The translations under genes and the position numbers were made by a program. DNA of 33,668 bases, from positions 1 to 33,668 of the forward strand of contig NZ_JAPNLK010000086.1 of NCBI RefSeq assembly GCF_026627505.1, read 5' to 3'. Below are positions 21,033-28,139 of the stretch, piece after piece. The stretch comes from Streptomyces sp. H27-H5. Lineage in GTDB: Bacteria; Actinomycetota; Actinomycetes; Streptomycetales; Streptomycetaceae. The notes below the pieces were generated by a model, which searched no databases, was not told where the DNA came from, and saw nothing but the letters and a program-made list of their open reading frames with translations. Positions within the stretch are counted from its first letter, which is position 1. Each line of letters starts with the position of its first letter.

Positions 21033-21332
21033 GTGAAGAACAACCTGCTCGCCGCCATCGACACCGCCGGCAACCACACCATGGCCGCGCCCGCAGCACC
21101 CATGGGGCAGGGCGGATCCGTCCCCATCTCCGTCCTCCTGATCATCGTCCTCGGCTTCTGGGCCTGGCAGATGCACAAGCACGGCAAGGACACCAAGAAG
21201 CTCCACCTCCTCCCCGGATTCGTCTGCATCGGCCTCGGGCTGTCCCTGTCCGGCACCCAGGTCGGCACCGCCATCGGCGGACTCTTCGGCAGCGTCGGCG
21301 GCATGCTCGCCACGTTCGTCGGCAACGCCTGA
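21033..21332 (+). CDS. Membrane protein with two hydrophobic segments (99 aa)
   Basis: GTG 21033 follows GAAGGA (21021-21026). After a polar N-terminus with His/Thr residues come one span (about 30-46, VPISVLLIIVLGFWAW), a charged segment MHKHGKDTKK, and a Gly-rich second hydrophobic region, LGLSLSGTQVGTAIGGLFGSVGG. It resembles small membrane proteins of Streptomyces integrative elements, by composition only. Its stop precedes the next start by one base. Confidence 0.65.
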   Translation: MKNNLLAAIDTAGNHTMAAPAAPMGQGGSVPISVLLIIVLGFWAWQMHKHGKDTKKLHLLPGFVCIGLGLSLSGTQVGTAIGGLFGSVGGMLATFVGNA

Positions 21333-21333
21333 C

Positions 21334-21981
21334 GTGATCGGGCCCGAGGACGACACCCTCGACCTCACGGACGACCTCGCGTCGCTCCGTGAGGCGCCCG
21401 GGCCGAACTGCCCGTGCTGGTTCCACCGTCGGGCCGACCACGCTCAGCAACTCAGCGACGGCGGCCGAGACCTCGCCCGAGACCTCGGCCGCCGTCTCGC
21501 CGGTGACACCTTCGCCAGCCTCGCCCTCCGCTACGGCGCCACCGCCTGGGCGCTCGGCGCCGCCGGCCAAGCACTGCCGTCGCTGCCCCTCGTCGGCCCC
21601 GCCGCATCCCTCGCCCTGACGGTCGCCGCATGGCGCGCCGGACGCCCCGTGCCGCCCGACCCGGCAGACATGCGGACCGAGTTCCTCGACGCGCTCCTCG
21701 ACCTGATCGGCGACCGGCCCGGCATCCACCTCCGCGAGCTGTACGACACCCTCCAGTCCAACCCCGCCGGCGAGCACCTCGACGACGCCCGCCTCCGCGC
21801 GCTCCTGAACCACTGCGAGATCCCCATCCACAAGAGCCTCCGCATCGGCGACGTCACCGGGCGCTCCGGCATCAAGGTTGCCGACGTCGAAGCTCTACTC
21901 CCCTGCCAGACCCCCCTTGCCCCTTCCGGAGATGTAGACGCAGGTCAGCGCCCTCCGGGAGAGGCTGTAGACCGCCCGTAG
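21334..21981 (+). CDS. Protein with a winged-helix domain resembling the C-terminus of FtsK/TraB translocases (215 aa)
   Basis: GTG 21334. The N-terminus holds NCPCWFHRRADH, a C-x-C/His cluster, then a helical, partly hydrophobic region (about 60-105, including a span-like LPLVGPAASLALTVAAW). Residues about 110-190 read as a winged helix: EFLDALLDLIGDRPGIHLRELYDTL, ARLRALLNHCEIPIHKSLRI, SGIKVADVEALL. This layout is close, by memory, to the gamma-like C-terminal domain of Streptomyces TraB-type DNA translocases, which binds 8-bp repeats, but no ATPase domain is present. A tandem GTAGACC array begins in its last codons. Regulation or DNA binding of that array is inference. Confidence 0.65.
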   Translation: MIGPEDDTLDLTDDLASLREAPGPNCPCWFHRRADHAQQLSDGGRDLARDLGRRLAGDTFASLALRYGATAWALGAAGQALPSLPLVGPAASLALTVAAWRAGRPVPPDPADMRTEFLDALLDLIGDRPGIHLRELYDTLQSNPAGEHLDDARLRALLNHCEIPIHKSLRIGDVTGRSGIKVADVEALLPCQTPLAPSGDVDAGQRPPGEAVDRP

Positions 21982-21996
21982 ACCGGGCCGTAGACC
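21967..21996 (+). repeat. Three tandem GTAGACC repeats, recognition-site candidate
   Basis: GTAGACC occurs at 21967-21973, 21978-21984 and 21990-21996, 11 and 12 bases apart, about one helix turn. A related GTAGACG lies about 33 bases upstream. The array overlaps the 3' end of the winged-helix gene at 21334-21981. Helical phasing fits a binding site for a DNA-binding protein; the neighbouring protein is the first candidate. Confidence 0.5.
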
Positions 21997-22010
21997 ACCA
22001 GGACAAGCCC

Positions 22011-22112
22011 ATGCGACACCACATCCACGCCCTCATCCACAAGCTGCGCATCGACCACACCACCGTGTACTGCGAGGTCTGCGGCTGGTGGGGCCAGCCC
22101 CACACCCACTGA
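22011..22112 (+). CDS. Tiny Cys-pair protein (33 aa)
   Basis: ATG 22011 begins a frame rich in His, ending VYCEVCGWWGQPHTH: a CxxC pair with Trp and His nearby, like half of a zinc finger. A weak AGGAC precedes the start. At 33 residues the support is modest; the His/Cys composition differs from random frames here, which are Arg/Pro-rich. It lies between the winged-helix gene and an acidic protein. Confidence 0.45.
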   Translation: MRHHIHALIHKLRIDHTTVYCEVCGWWGQPHTH

Positions 22113-22201
22113 GAGCATGCGACCTTCCGCCCCCGACAGCGATCGACCAGGATGGACAGCAGGGGGTGCATATCAGGCGCCCGTCAGCAGTAGGAGCCGC
22201 A

Positions 22202-22459
22202 ATGACGAACGACCTGGAGACGGGCGAGGAGCCGCCGGAGAAGGTGAAGTTGGAGGAGCTCAGAGACGAATACCGTCGGGCGAACAAGGCCCATGACTCA
22301 CTCCGCGAGAGCCTCGAAGAAGAAGTGGCCACGGGCCAGTACACCGATGAGGAGGCGGACGAGATGAGCATCCGCCTGGAAGAGAGCGGACGCGATCGGC
22401 TTGATGAGATCCAGAGCCGGATCGAAGCCCACTGCCGCACCTTCGGGCTGCGGCCCTGA
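22202..22459 (+). CDS. Acidic helical protein (85 aa)
   Basis: ATG 22202 follows TAGGAGCC (22188-22195). The product is very acidic and charged (Glu, Arg, Asp), with heptad-like helices EKVKLEELRDEYRRANKAHD and SRIEAHCRTFG; a coiled coil is likely. It has one Cys and no motif. A longer in-frame start at 22088 was rejected because the ribosome site suits only 22202. Such proteins may act as small interaction factors; function unknown. Confidence 0.7.
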   Translation: MTNDLETGEEPPEKVKLEELRDEYRRANKAHDSLRESLEEEVATGQYTDEEADEMSIRLEESGRDRLDEIQSRIEAHCRTFGLRP

Positions 22460-22473
22460 GCCACACTGGGGCC

Positions 22474-22653
22474 ATGCCTGAGCCGCTCCTCGTCGACCTC
22501 TACGCCGCCCAAGCCATGACCGGAGTCCGACCCGGCACGATCCGCGTCTGGCTCCACCGCGGCCACCTCACCCACCACGGCCACGACAAGGCCGGCCGCA
22601 CACTGGTCGACCTGCACGAACTCCAGGCCCGCGCAGTGAGTCAAGCAGCTTGA
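22474..22653 (+). CDS. Small MerR/AlpA-like helix-turn-helix protein (59 aa)
   Basis: ATG 22474. The core LLVDLYAAQAMTGVRPGT (residues 5-22) then IRVWLHRGHLTHHGHDKAGRTLVDLHELQA is a complete AlpA/excisionase-type winged helix: recognition helix PGTIRVWLHRG, wing, and a DLHEL end. This is the second protein of this class, after the one at 11607; one of the two may be Xis and the other a late regulator. The stop (22651-22653) lies inside the promoter candidate at 22650, so the gene ends where late-region transcription may begin. Confidence 0.75.
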   Translation: MPEPLLVDLYAAQAMTGVRPGTIRVWLHRGHLTHHGHDKAGRTLVDLHELQARAVSQAA

Positions 22654-22678
22654 CCCACACCCCCAACGGGTGTAACAG
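22650..22678 (+). promoter_or_regulatory. Promoter candidate for the late (packaging/head) genes
   Basis: TTGACC (22650-22655), a 17-base spacer and TAACAG (22673-22678) make a plausible sigma-70-type promoter; the last -10 base does not match. The -35 area TTGACCCACAC is identical over 11 bases to a site at 19060-19070. It overlaps the stop of the upstream HTH gene. The transcript would at once enter the leader hairpins at 22682-22747. Confidence 0.55.
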
Positions 22679-22681
22679 TGA

Positions 22682-22747
22682 GGGCACGTCCGGCGTGCCC
22701 GGACAGGACCCGCAAGGCCCCGACCACAGCACCACCGTCGGGGCCTT
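22682..22747 (+). terminator. Leader hairpins and terminator-like stem at the head of the late genes
   Basis: Three structures are visible. GGGCACG (22682-22688) pairs with CGTGCCC (22694-22700). A competing pair uses GTCCGG (22688-22693) and CCGGAC (22699-22704). An 11-bp stem, AAGGCCCCGAC (22714-22724) with GTCGGGGCCTT (22737-22747), has a 12-base loop. The last ends in TT and then CGCC, so it is a weak intrinsic terminator. A promoter, two exclusive hairpins and a terminator in 100 bases resembles an attenuator or antitermination leader. Confidence 0.6.
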
Positions 22748-22768
22748 CGCCATGCCCAAGGAGCTGTG

Positions 22769-23029
22769 ATGCACGCCGGCTACCCGAATCGTGACCGCGC
22801 ACTGCGACACGTCCACCGCACGCGCGCCACATACCTGTACGCACGCTTCCCTCAGCGGCACATCCTCGGCATGCCGTGCTGCGGCCCCGGGTTCCTGACG
22901 CTGGGCAAGGACCACGACAGCACCTGCCTTGCGTCTGCCAAGCGGCTGCAGGGGGCCATCGATCAAATGTGCGGCAGGATCCGCATGGCGTATGAGGGCG
23001 GCGGCTTCCCCCACACCTACCGCGCATGA
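22769..23029 (+). CDS. Hypothetical protein before the HNH gene (86 aa)
   Basis: ATG 22769 is preceded by AAGGAG (22758-22763). It is His/Arg-rich with four Cys: MPCCGPG at about 35-40, TCLAS and MCGRI. Segments HRTRATYLYARFPQRHIL and LQGAIDQMCGRIRMAYEGGG are helical. The Cys residues are spread, so a metal site is possible but not shown. The next gene starts 4 bases before its stop (ATGA). Its place, ahead of HNH and terminase, suggests a packaging-related role; this is inference. Confidence 0.65.
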   Translation: MHAGYPNRDRALRHVHRTRATYLYARFPQRHILGMPCCGPGFLTLGKDHDSTCLASAKRLQGAIDQMCGRIRMAYEGGGFPHTYRA

Positions 23030-23376
23030 GGAAGGCCATGCAGGTGTGCCCGACGCCCGGGTGCCCGACCCTGACCCCCATGGGTCGATGCCCCCGGTGC
23101 AGGGCCGAGGCCGAGGCCAGCCGGCCGGCGCACAAGGACGCGGGCCGCGGCACGCGATGGCGCAGAGACAGTGCGCGCTACCTCGAAGATCATCCGTACT
23201 GCGAGTGCCCGGCCTGCGCCCTGCTGCCTCCCCTGCAGCGCGACGCGGCGACCGAGGTCGACCACATCGACGGCCTCGGGCCGCTCGGGCCGCGTGGCTT
23301 CGACCCCACGAACTGGCAGGCCATGTCCAAGCGGCACCACTCGCGCAAGACGGCCGAGGAGACGTGGGGCCGCTGA
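23026..23376 (+). CDS. HNH endonuclease (packaging-associated)
   Basis: ATG 23026 overlaps the previous stop; ATG 23038 is a possible alternative. 116 residues with N-terminal Cys pairs (C8, C13, C22, C25) and the cluster C59/C61/C64 that anchors the fold. The nuclease core is EVDHIDGLGP (H80), N96 in DPTNWQ and H104/H105 in KRHHSRKTA, the H-N-H triad. In HK97-like cos phages an HNH protein is encoded beside the terminase and helps cut cos, as described for that group. The gene lies just before the TerS gene, so the same role is likely here. Confidence 0.9.
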   Translation: MRKAMQVCPTPGCPTLTPMGRCPRCRAEAEASRPAHKDAGRGTRWRRDSARYLEDHPYCECPACALLPPLQRDAATEVDHIDGLGPLGPRGFDPTNWQAMSKRHHSRKTAEETWGR

Positions 23377-23538
23377 TCACGCGCGGTGACCGACCCAGGG
23401 GGGTGACCCCCGGCCGGCCCGGGGGGCCCAGACGCGGGGGAGGGCGCGGGACAGTCCGTCAGGTTCAGAGGGTCCCAGCCGTCACGCAAGGTGACGACGA
23501 GCGGGTCGCGCAACGCGGCCGGTGAGGGAGTGATCGAC
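23377..23538. other. GC-rich gap between HNH and TerS, cos/packaging-site candidate
   Basis: This 162-base gap contains no gene. It has a run of G-rich and C-rich blocks around 23396-23425 (GGGGGGTGACCCCC, then CCGGCCGGCCCGGGGGGCC) able to form strong stems. Cos sites of phages with an HNH beside the terminase usually lie in this place, next to TerS. I cannot identify the staggered cut itself. Confidence 0.45.
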
Positions 23539-24009
23539 ATGCCCCGTGGTGGAGCTCGCGCGGTGTCCGGGCCGGCGCCCGACCCGAACGCGCTGCGGCG
23601 TGATCGCAAGACCGACGCCGCCGGCTGGCGGGTCCTGCCGGCCGACGGGCGGCCGGGTGACGCGCCCGAGTGGCCGTTGACCGAGCCCGCCGACCGTGAG
23701 CGGGACGTGTGGGACGACCTGTGGGAGAAGCCGCAGGCCGTGATGTGGGAGGAGCTCGGCCAGGCCCTGGAAGTGGCCCTGTTCGTGCGGACCCTGGTCG
23801 AGGCCGAGCGCGTCGACGCGCGGGTCGACGTGAAGAAGATGGTGCGCGGCTACCTCGACAGCCTCGGTCTCAGCGTTCAGGGCATGCTCCGCAACCGGTG
23901 GAAGATCGCCCCGGTCGACGCGCCGCCCGTGAGCCCCGAGGCGCCGGCCGTGCGGCGGCCGTCGGCGCGCGATCGCCTCAAGGTCGTGCGCAGTGGCGAA
24001 GGGTCCTGA
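23539..24009 (+). CDS. terS: Terminase small subunit candidate
   Basis: ATG 23539 follows GAGGGA (23525-23530); a GTG at 23491 is less likely. 156 residues, the usual size. The N-terminus PRGGARAVSGPAPDPNALRR is the start motif often seen in P27-family small terminase proteins, then WRVLPADGRPGDAPEWPL. A helical C-terminal part (WEELGQALEVALFVRTLVEAE, DVKKMVRGYLDSLGLSVQGMLRNRW) would oligomerise; the small subunit binds the packaging site and loads the large one. It overlaps the TerL gene by 17 bases. The call rests on order and the N-terminal pattern. Confidence 0.82.
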   Translation: MPRGGARAVSGPAPDPNALRRDRKTDAAGWRVLPADGRPGDAPEWPLTEPADRERDVWDDLWEKPQAVMWEELGQALEVALFVRTLVEAERVDARVDVKKMVRGYLDSLGLSVQGMLRNRWKIAPVDAPPVSPEAPAVRRPSARDRLKVVRSGEGS

Positions 24010-25627
24010 GGCGGGGGCCGAGTACGTCGTCGACTTCCCCACCCTGTGGGTGGTCGCGGACTGGATCGAGCGGCACTGCCCCGTCCCGGACGGTTTCCGG
24101 CGCGGTGAGCGCATGGAGCTGTACCCGTGGCAGCTCTGGTGCACGGTCAACCACTACCGGGTCAAGCCGACCGCCCGCGTGGGGCAGTTGGCGCCGGCGT
24201 TCCACTACCGGCGTTCGCAGATCGTCATGCCGCAGAAGACCGGCAAGGGCCCCTGGTCGGCGTGCATCGTGCTCGCCGAGGCCGCCGGCCCCGTCGTGTT
24301 CGCGGGGTGGGCGCAGGGCGGTGAGCGGTACCGGTGCTCGGATCACGGGTGCGAGTGCGGGTGGGAGTACGAGTACGTTCCCGGGGACCCGATGGGCGTG
24401 CCGTGGCCCACGCCCGAGATCCAGTTGACGGCCACCTCGGCGGACCAGGTCGCCAACGTGTACCGGCCGCTGCAGTCGATGGTGAAGCGCGGCCCGCTCG
24501 CCACGTTCATGAAAGTCGGCGAGGAGTTCACCCGCATCCGGGATGACGGCCGGATCGACGTTGTCACCTCAAGCGCCCTGTCCCGACTCGGCAACCCGAT
24601 CATCTTCGCCCTGAACGACGAGACGGGGCTGTACAACACGGCGAACAAGCTGCGCAGGGTCTCCGAGACGCAGCGCCGCGGTGTGGCCGGCATGGGTGGC
24701 CGGTCGATGGAGACCACCAACGGGTGGGACCCGTCCGAGGACAGCGTTGCGCAGACGACGTCCGAGTCGAAGGCCCGCGACGTCTTCCGGTTCCATCCGC
24801 AGGCGCCCAAGTCGTTGTCCTACCGGGACAAGCGGCAGCGCCGGAAGATCCACAGCATCGTGTACGCGGGCAGTGCGCATGTGGATCTCGATTCGATCGA
24901 GGCCGAGGCGGCCGAGATCATGGAAAAGGACGAGGCGCAGGCCGAACGCTTCTTCGGTAACCGCTGCGTGGCCGGCTCCGCGTCATGGCTGGACGTCGCG
25001 AAGTGGGCGACCAAGGAGAAGCCGCGGCGGGTACGCCCGATGACGCGCATCGTCCTCGGGTTCGATGGCTCGGACTCCGACGACTGGACGGCGATCCGCG
25101 CCGAGACGATGGACGGCTACCAGTTCACGCCCGTGTATGGGCCGGAGGACGAGCCGACGATCTGGAACCCGGCCGACTACGGCGGGCAGGTCCCGCGTGC
25201 CGAGGTGCGCGCGGCGATGGATCAGCTCATGCGCCGGTACGACGTGGTCCGGCTGTACGCGGACCCGCCGTACTGGGACACCGAGATCGACGAATGGGTC
25301 GACCTGTACGGGGAGGAGCGCGTCATCCGCTGGCACACCCGCCGCATCGTTCAGATGCACTCCGCGTGCGAGCGCCTGAAGACGGACGTGATCAAGCGGA
25401 ACTCGGACGGGGCCGCTTTCACGCACGACGGGTGCTCGATCACAGCGGCGCACGTGGCCAACGCCCGAGCCAAAGCCCGGCCGATGGACCGGTACGTGCT
25501 CCGCAAGGCGTCACCGGCACAGAAGATCGACGCGGTCATCCCGTCCGTGCTCGCTCACGAGGCGCTCGGCGACGTCATCGCGGCCGGCCTGGCCGAGCCC
25601 GTCGAGTCCTACTACTACGGCAGCTGA
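23993..25627 (+). CDS. terL: Terminase large subunit (ATPase and nuclease)
   Basis: GTG 23993, 544 residues. It powers DNA translocation into the prohead and cuts the concatemer. The ATPase half has the Walker A-like segment QIVMPQKTGKGPW (QKTGKG at 81-86) and Walker B IIFALNDE (D209, E210). The nuclease half begins at about 345 with RIVLGFDGSDSDDW (D358), continues with ADPPYWD and ends in a helical region with AKARPMDRYVLRKAS. A separate strong signal is the conserved TSSALSRLGNP motif before Walker B. The Walker A ends KG-P where GKS/GKT is commoner, as in related actinophage terminases. It overlaps terS and is followed by portal 10 bases later. Confidence 0.95.
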   Translation: MAKGPEAGAEYVVDFPTLWVVADWIERHCPVPDGFRRGERMELYPWQLWCTVNHYRVKPTARVGQLAPAFHYRRSQIVMPQKTGKGPWSACIVLAEAAGPVVFAGWAQGGERYRCSDHGCECGWEYEYVPGDPMGVPWPTPEIQLTATSADQVANVYRPLQSMVKRGPLATFMKVGEEFTRIRDDGRIDVVTSSALSRLGNPIIFALNDETGLYNTANKLRRVSETQRRGVAGMGGRSMETTNGWDPSEDSVAQTTSESKARDVFRFHPQAPKSLSYRDKRQRRKIHSIVYAGSAHVDLDSIEAEAAEIMEKDEAQAERFFGNRCVAGSASWLDVAKWATKEKPRRVRPMTRIVLGFDGSDSDDWTAIRAETMDGYQFTPVYGPEDEPTIWNPADYGGQVPRAEVRAAMDQLMRRYDVVRLYADPPYWDTEIDEWVDLYGEERVIRWHTRRIVQMHSACERLKTDVIKRNSDGAAFTHDGCSITAAHVANARAKARPMDRYVLRKASPAQKIDAVIPSVLAHEALGDVIAAGLAEPVESYYYGS

Positions 25628-25637
25628 GGAGGACCCG

Positions 25638-27137
25638 ATGGCTTCAGAGACAGAGGCGCTCCGCCTGGTCGGCCTCCTTGAGAACGAACTCATCCGCCGG
25701 CGGGGACCGATCGACCGGCACAACGACTACTACCGCGGCAAGCACCCGCTGAAGTTCGCCTCGGATGAGTTCGCGAAGTTCCACGGCGAGCGCTACGCCG
25801 ATTTCTCCGACAACTGGGTGCAGGTGGTTGCCGACGCTCCCGTCGAGCGGCTCACCGTTACCGGGTTCCAGGCCTCCGGCGAGGTCTCGGCGGACGCCGA
25901 GCTGTGGAGGGTGTGGCAGGTCAATGGCCTGGACGCCGACTCGCAGCTCGGGTTCCTCGGATCGATCACCGGCGCCCGCACGTTCGTCCTCGTCTGGGGC
26001 GACCCTGACGACCCGGACATGCCCGTCGTCACGTTCGAGGACGCGAGTCAGTGCATCGTCGGCTACGAGCCCGGATCCCGCCGCCGACGGCGTGCCGCGC
26101 TGAAGCGCTGGCAGGACGGAGCCGAGGACTACGCGACCCTCTACCTGCCCGACGAGGTGTGGAAGTTCTGCCGGCCCCTGCAGCGCCAGGACAAGTCACC
26201 GCAGATGGCCGACGTCGACGAGGAGCTGAAGCGCTGGCAGCCGCGGGAGCTCCACACCGAGCCGAACCCGCAGCCCAACCCCATGGGCATGGTCCCGATG
26301 GTGGAGCTCCCCAACAAGCCGATGCTCGTCGAGGAGCCGATCAGCGACGTCTCCGGCGTCGTCGCCATGCAGGACGCGATCAACCTGTTGTGGGCCCAGC
26401 TATTCACCGCCTCGGACGCAGCCTCTTTCCCGCAGCGCGTCATCATGGGCGCCGAGCGCCCGACGATCCCGAAGCTGAACACGGCCGGGGAGATCGTCGG
26501 CAAACAGGCTGTCGACCTCGCCAAGTTCCAGGTGGACAGGGTCGCCTGGATCACCGGAAAGGACGCCCGTATCGCCGAGTGGCAGGCCGCCAACCTCGCC
26601 ATGTACACCGGCATCATCGAGACCGCTGTCGGCCACCTCGCAGCCCAGACGCGCACTCCGCAGCACTACCTGATCTCGGCCATGTCCAACATCGGCGAGG
26701 GCACCCTCCTCGCCGCCGAGACCGGCCTGGTCAAGCGCTGTGACCAGAAGATCCTGTGGCTCGGGCAGGGCTTGCGCGAGGTCGCCCGGCTGATCGCCCT
26801 GGCCAAGGGACAGACCGCGCTGGCCGAGAAACTGCGCTCGGGCCGGGTCCTGTGGGCGGACACCGAGTCGCGCAGCCACGCGCAGATGGCCGACGCGCTG
26901 CTGAAGCTGAAGCAGCTCGGGTTCCCCTTCGAGTGGCTGGCGCTGCGATACGGCCTGACTCCCACGGAGGTCGCCGACGTCATCGCCATGCGGGAGCGGG
27001 AGATGGAGGCCGACCCGGTCTCCGAGATCACCCGCATGATGGCCAACCAGCCCGGGCCCCCGCCCGCGCCCGGCGACGTCGAGGAGGAGCCGGCCGAGGC
27101 CGACGAGGAGGAGGTCGATCGTGAGCCCGTCGGCTGA
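25638..27137 (+). CDS. Portal protein
   Basis: ATG 25638 follows GAGGAGG. 499 residues, typical. The dodecameric portal is the DNA gateway of the head. The family (SPP1 gp6-like/phage_prot_Gp6) is suggested by an N-terminal helix with ENELIRRRGPIDRHNDYYRGKHPLKF, a segment SDNWVQVVADAPVERL, TGARTFVLVWGD, and the central SDVSGVVAMQDAINLLWAQ, followed by SFPQRVIMGAERPTI. The acidic C-terminal tail (EEPAEADEEEVD) overlaps the next gene by 17 bases. Context before the MuF-like protein is the standard one. Confidence 0.9.
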   Translation: MASETEALRLVGLLENELIRRRGPIDRHNDYYRGKHPLKFASDEFAKFHGERYADFSDNWVQVVADAPVERLTVTGFQASGEVSADAELWRVWQVNGLDADSQLGFLGSITGARTFVLVWGDPDDPDMPVVTFEDASQCIVGYEPGSRRRRRAALKRWQDGAEDYATLYLPDEVWKFCRPLQRQDKSPQMADVDEELKRWQPRELHTEPNPQPNPMGMVPMVELPNKPMLVEEPISDVSGVVAMQDAINLLWAQLFTASDAASFPQRVIMGAERPTIPKLNTAGEIVGKQAVDLAKFQVDRVAWITGKDARIAEWQAANLAMYTGIIETAVGHLAAQTRTPQHYLISAMSNIGEGTLLAAETGLVKRCDQKILWLGQGLREVARLIALAKGQTALAEKLRSGRVLWADTESRSHAQMADALLKLKQLGFPFEWLALRYGLTPTEVADVIAMREREMEADPVSEITRMMANQPGPPPAPGDVEEEPAEADEEEVDREPVG

Positions 27138-28086
27138 CGCCGTCGCGCACATGGAGGCCCGCCGCCGGCTGGCCGCCGCGACGTCACGCGCGGTCCGCGC
27201 GATGTGGCTGCGGGTCGACCGCGACAACATCCACACCTCATGGCTCGGCCTGTTGGTCAACGTCCTGGCGCTCGTCTCGGGCGGCCAGCTCGCCGCGGCC
27301 TCCACCTCGGAAGCCTGGCTGGACGGTCTCCTCGGCCCCGATCAGGACCGGCCCGATACGGACCGGCTGATCCCCTCCTCCCTCGTCGGGGTCACCGGCA
27401 ACGGCCTGGCCCTGGCCGACGTCCTGATGTCGCCCATGTGGTCCGCGCTGCGCCTGATCACGCGCGGGGTGCCGGTCGTCCACGCGATGGCGCGCGGCCA
27501 GGCCCTCCTCGACCTCCTCGTGCGCACGGCCGTCGCCGACGCCGGGCGGGCGGCCGACTCGGTAGCGATGGTGTCCCGGCCGGCGGTCACGTCCTACATC
27601 CGGGTCGTGGAGTCCGGCGCGTGCAACCGGTGCATCGTCTTGGCCGGCCGCGAGTACGGGGTGAGCTCGGCGTTCGCCCGGCACCCGCGGTGTCACTGCT
27701 CGATGGAACCGGTGACCCGCGATCACCGGCCCGAGCCCACCAGCCCCGAGGACGTCGTCAAGACCATGTCGGACGCGCAGCTGCGCAAGACGTTCGGCGA
27801 GGCCGGGGCGAAGGCCATCAAGGACGGTGCCGATGTCGCCCAGGTCGTCAACGCCCGCCGCGGCATGACCTCGGCCACCGTGTTCGGCCGGACCGTGCAG
27901 GCCACCACCGAGGGCATCACCCGCCGCGGCATCGCCGGCCAGCGCCGCAAGAACTTCGAGAAGCTGCCCGGCAACCGGTACCGCACCGCCAGGACCCCCC
28001 GGCTCATGCCCGAGGAGATCTACCGCCAGGCCGATGACCGCGAACACGCCGTGCGGCTCCTGCGCCGCAACGGCTACATCGTCTGA
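27121..28086 (+). CDS. MuF-like head morphogenesis / capsid maturation protein
   Basis: GTG 27121 overlaps the portal end. 321 residues. The N-terminal 160 are Ala/Arg-rich helices. A metal-binding core follows: C168-x-x-C171 (GACNRCIVLAGREYG) and H188-x-x-C191-x-C193 (ARHPRCHCSMEPV), the MuF-type cysteine/histidine pattern. The C-terminal third is basic (ITRRGIAGQRRKNFEKLPGNRYR), which could bind DNA. In SPP1- and Mu-like phages this protein is a minor head protein next to the portal. The gene position, between portal and scaffold, fits exactly. Confidence 0.85.
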   Translation: MSPSADAVAHMEARRRLAAATSRAVRAMWLRVDRDNIHTSWLGLLVNVLALVSGGQLAAASTSEAWLDGLLGPDQDRPDTDRLIPSSLVGVTGNGLALADVLMSPMWSALRLITRGVPVVHAMARGQALLDLLVRTAVADAGRAADSVAMVSRPAVTSYIRVVESGACNRCIVLAGREYGVSSAFARHPRCHCSMEPVTRDHRPEPTSPEDVVKTMSDAQLRKTFGEAGAKAIKDGADVAQVVNARRGMTSATVFGRTVQATTEGITRRGIAGQRRKNFEKLPGNRYRTARTPRLMPEEIYRQADDREHAVRLLRRNGYIV

Positions 28087-28139
28087 CCCCCGCGCCCGCG
28101 CGCAACGCGCACGCGCCCACACCCGCAACGGGAGTACCC

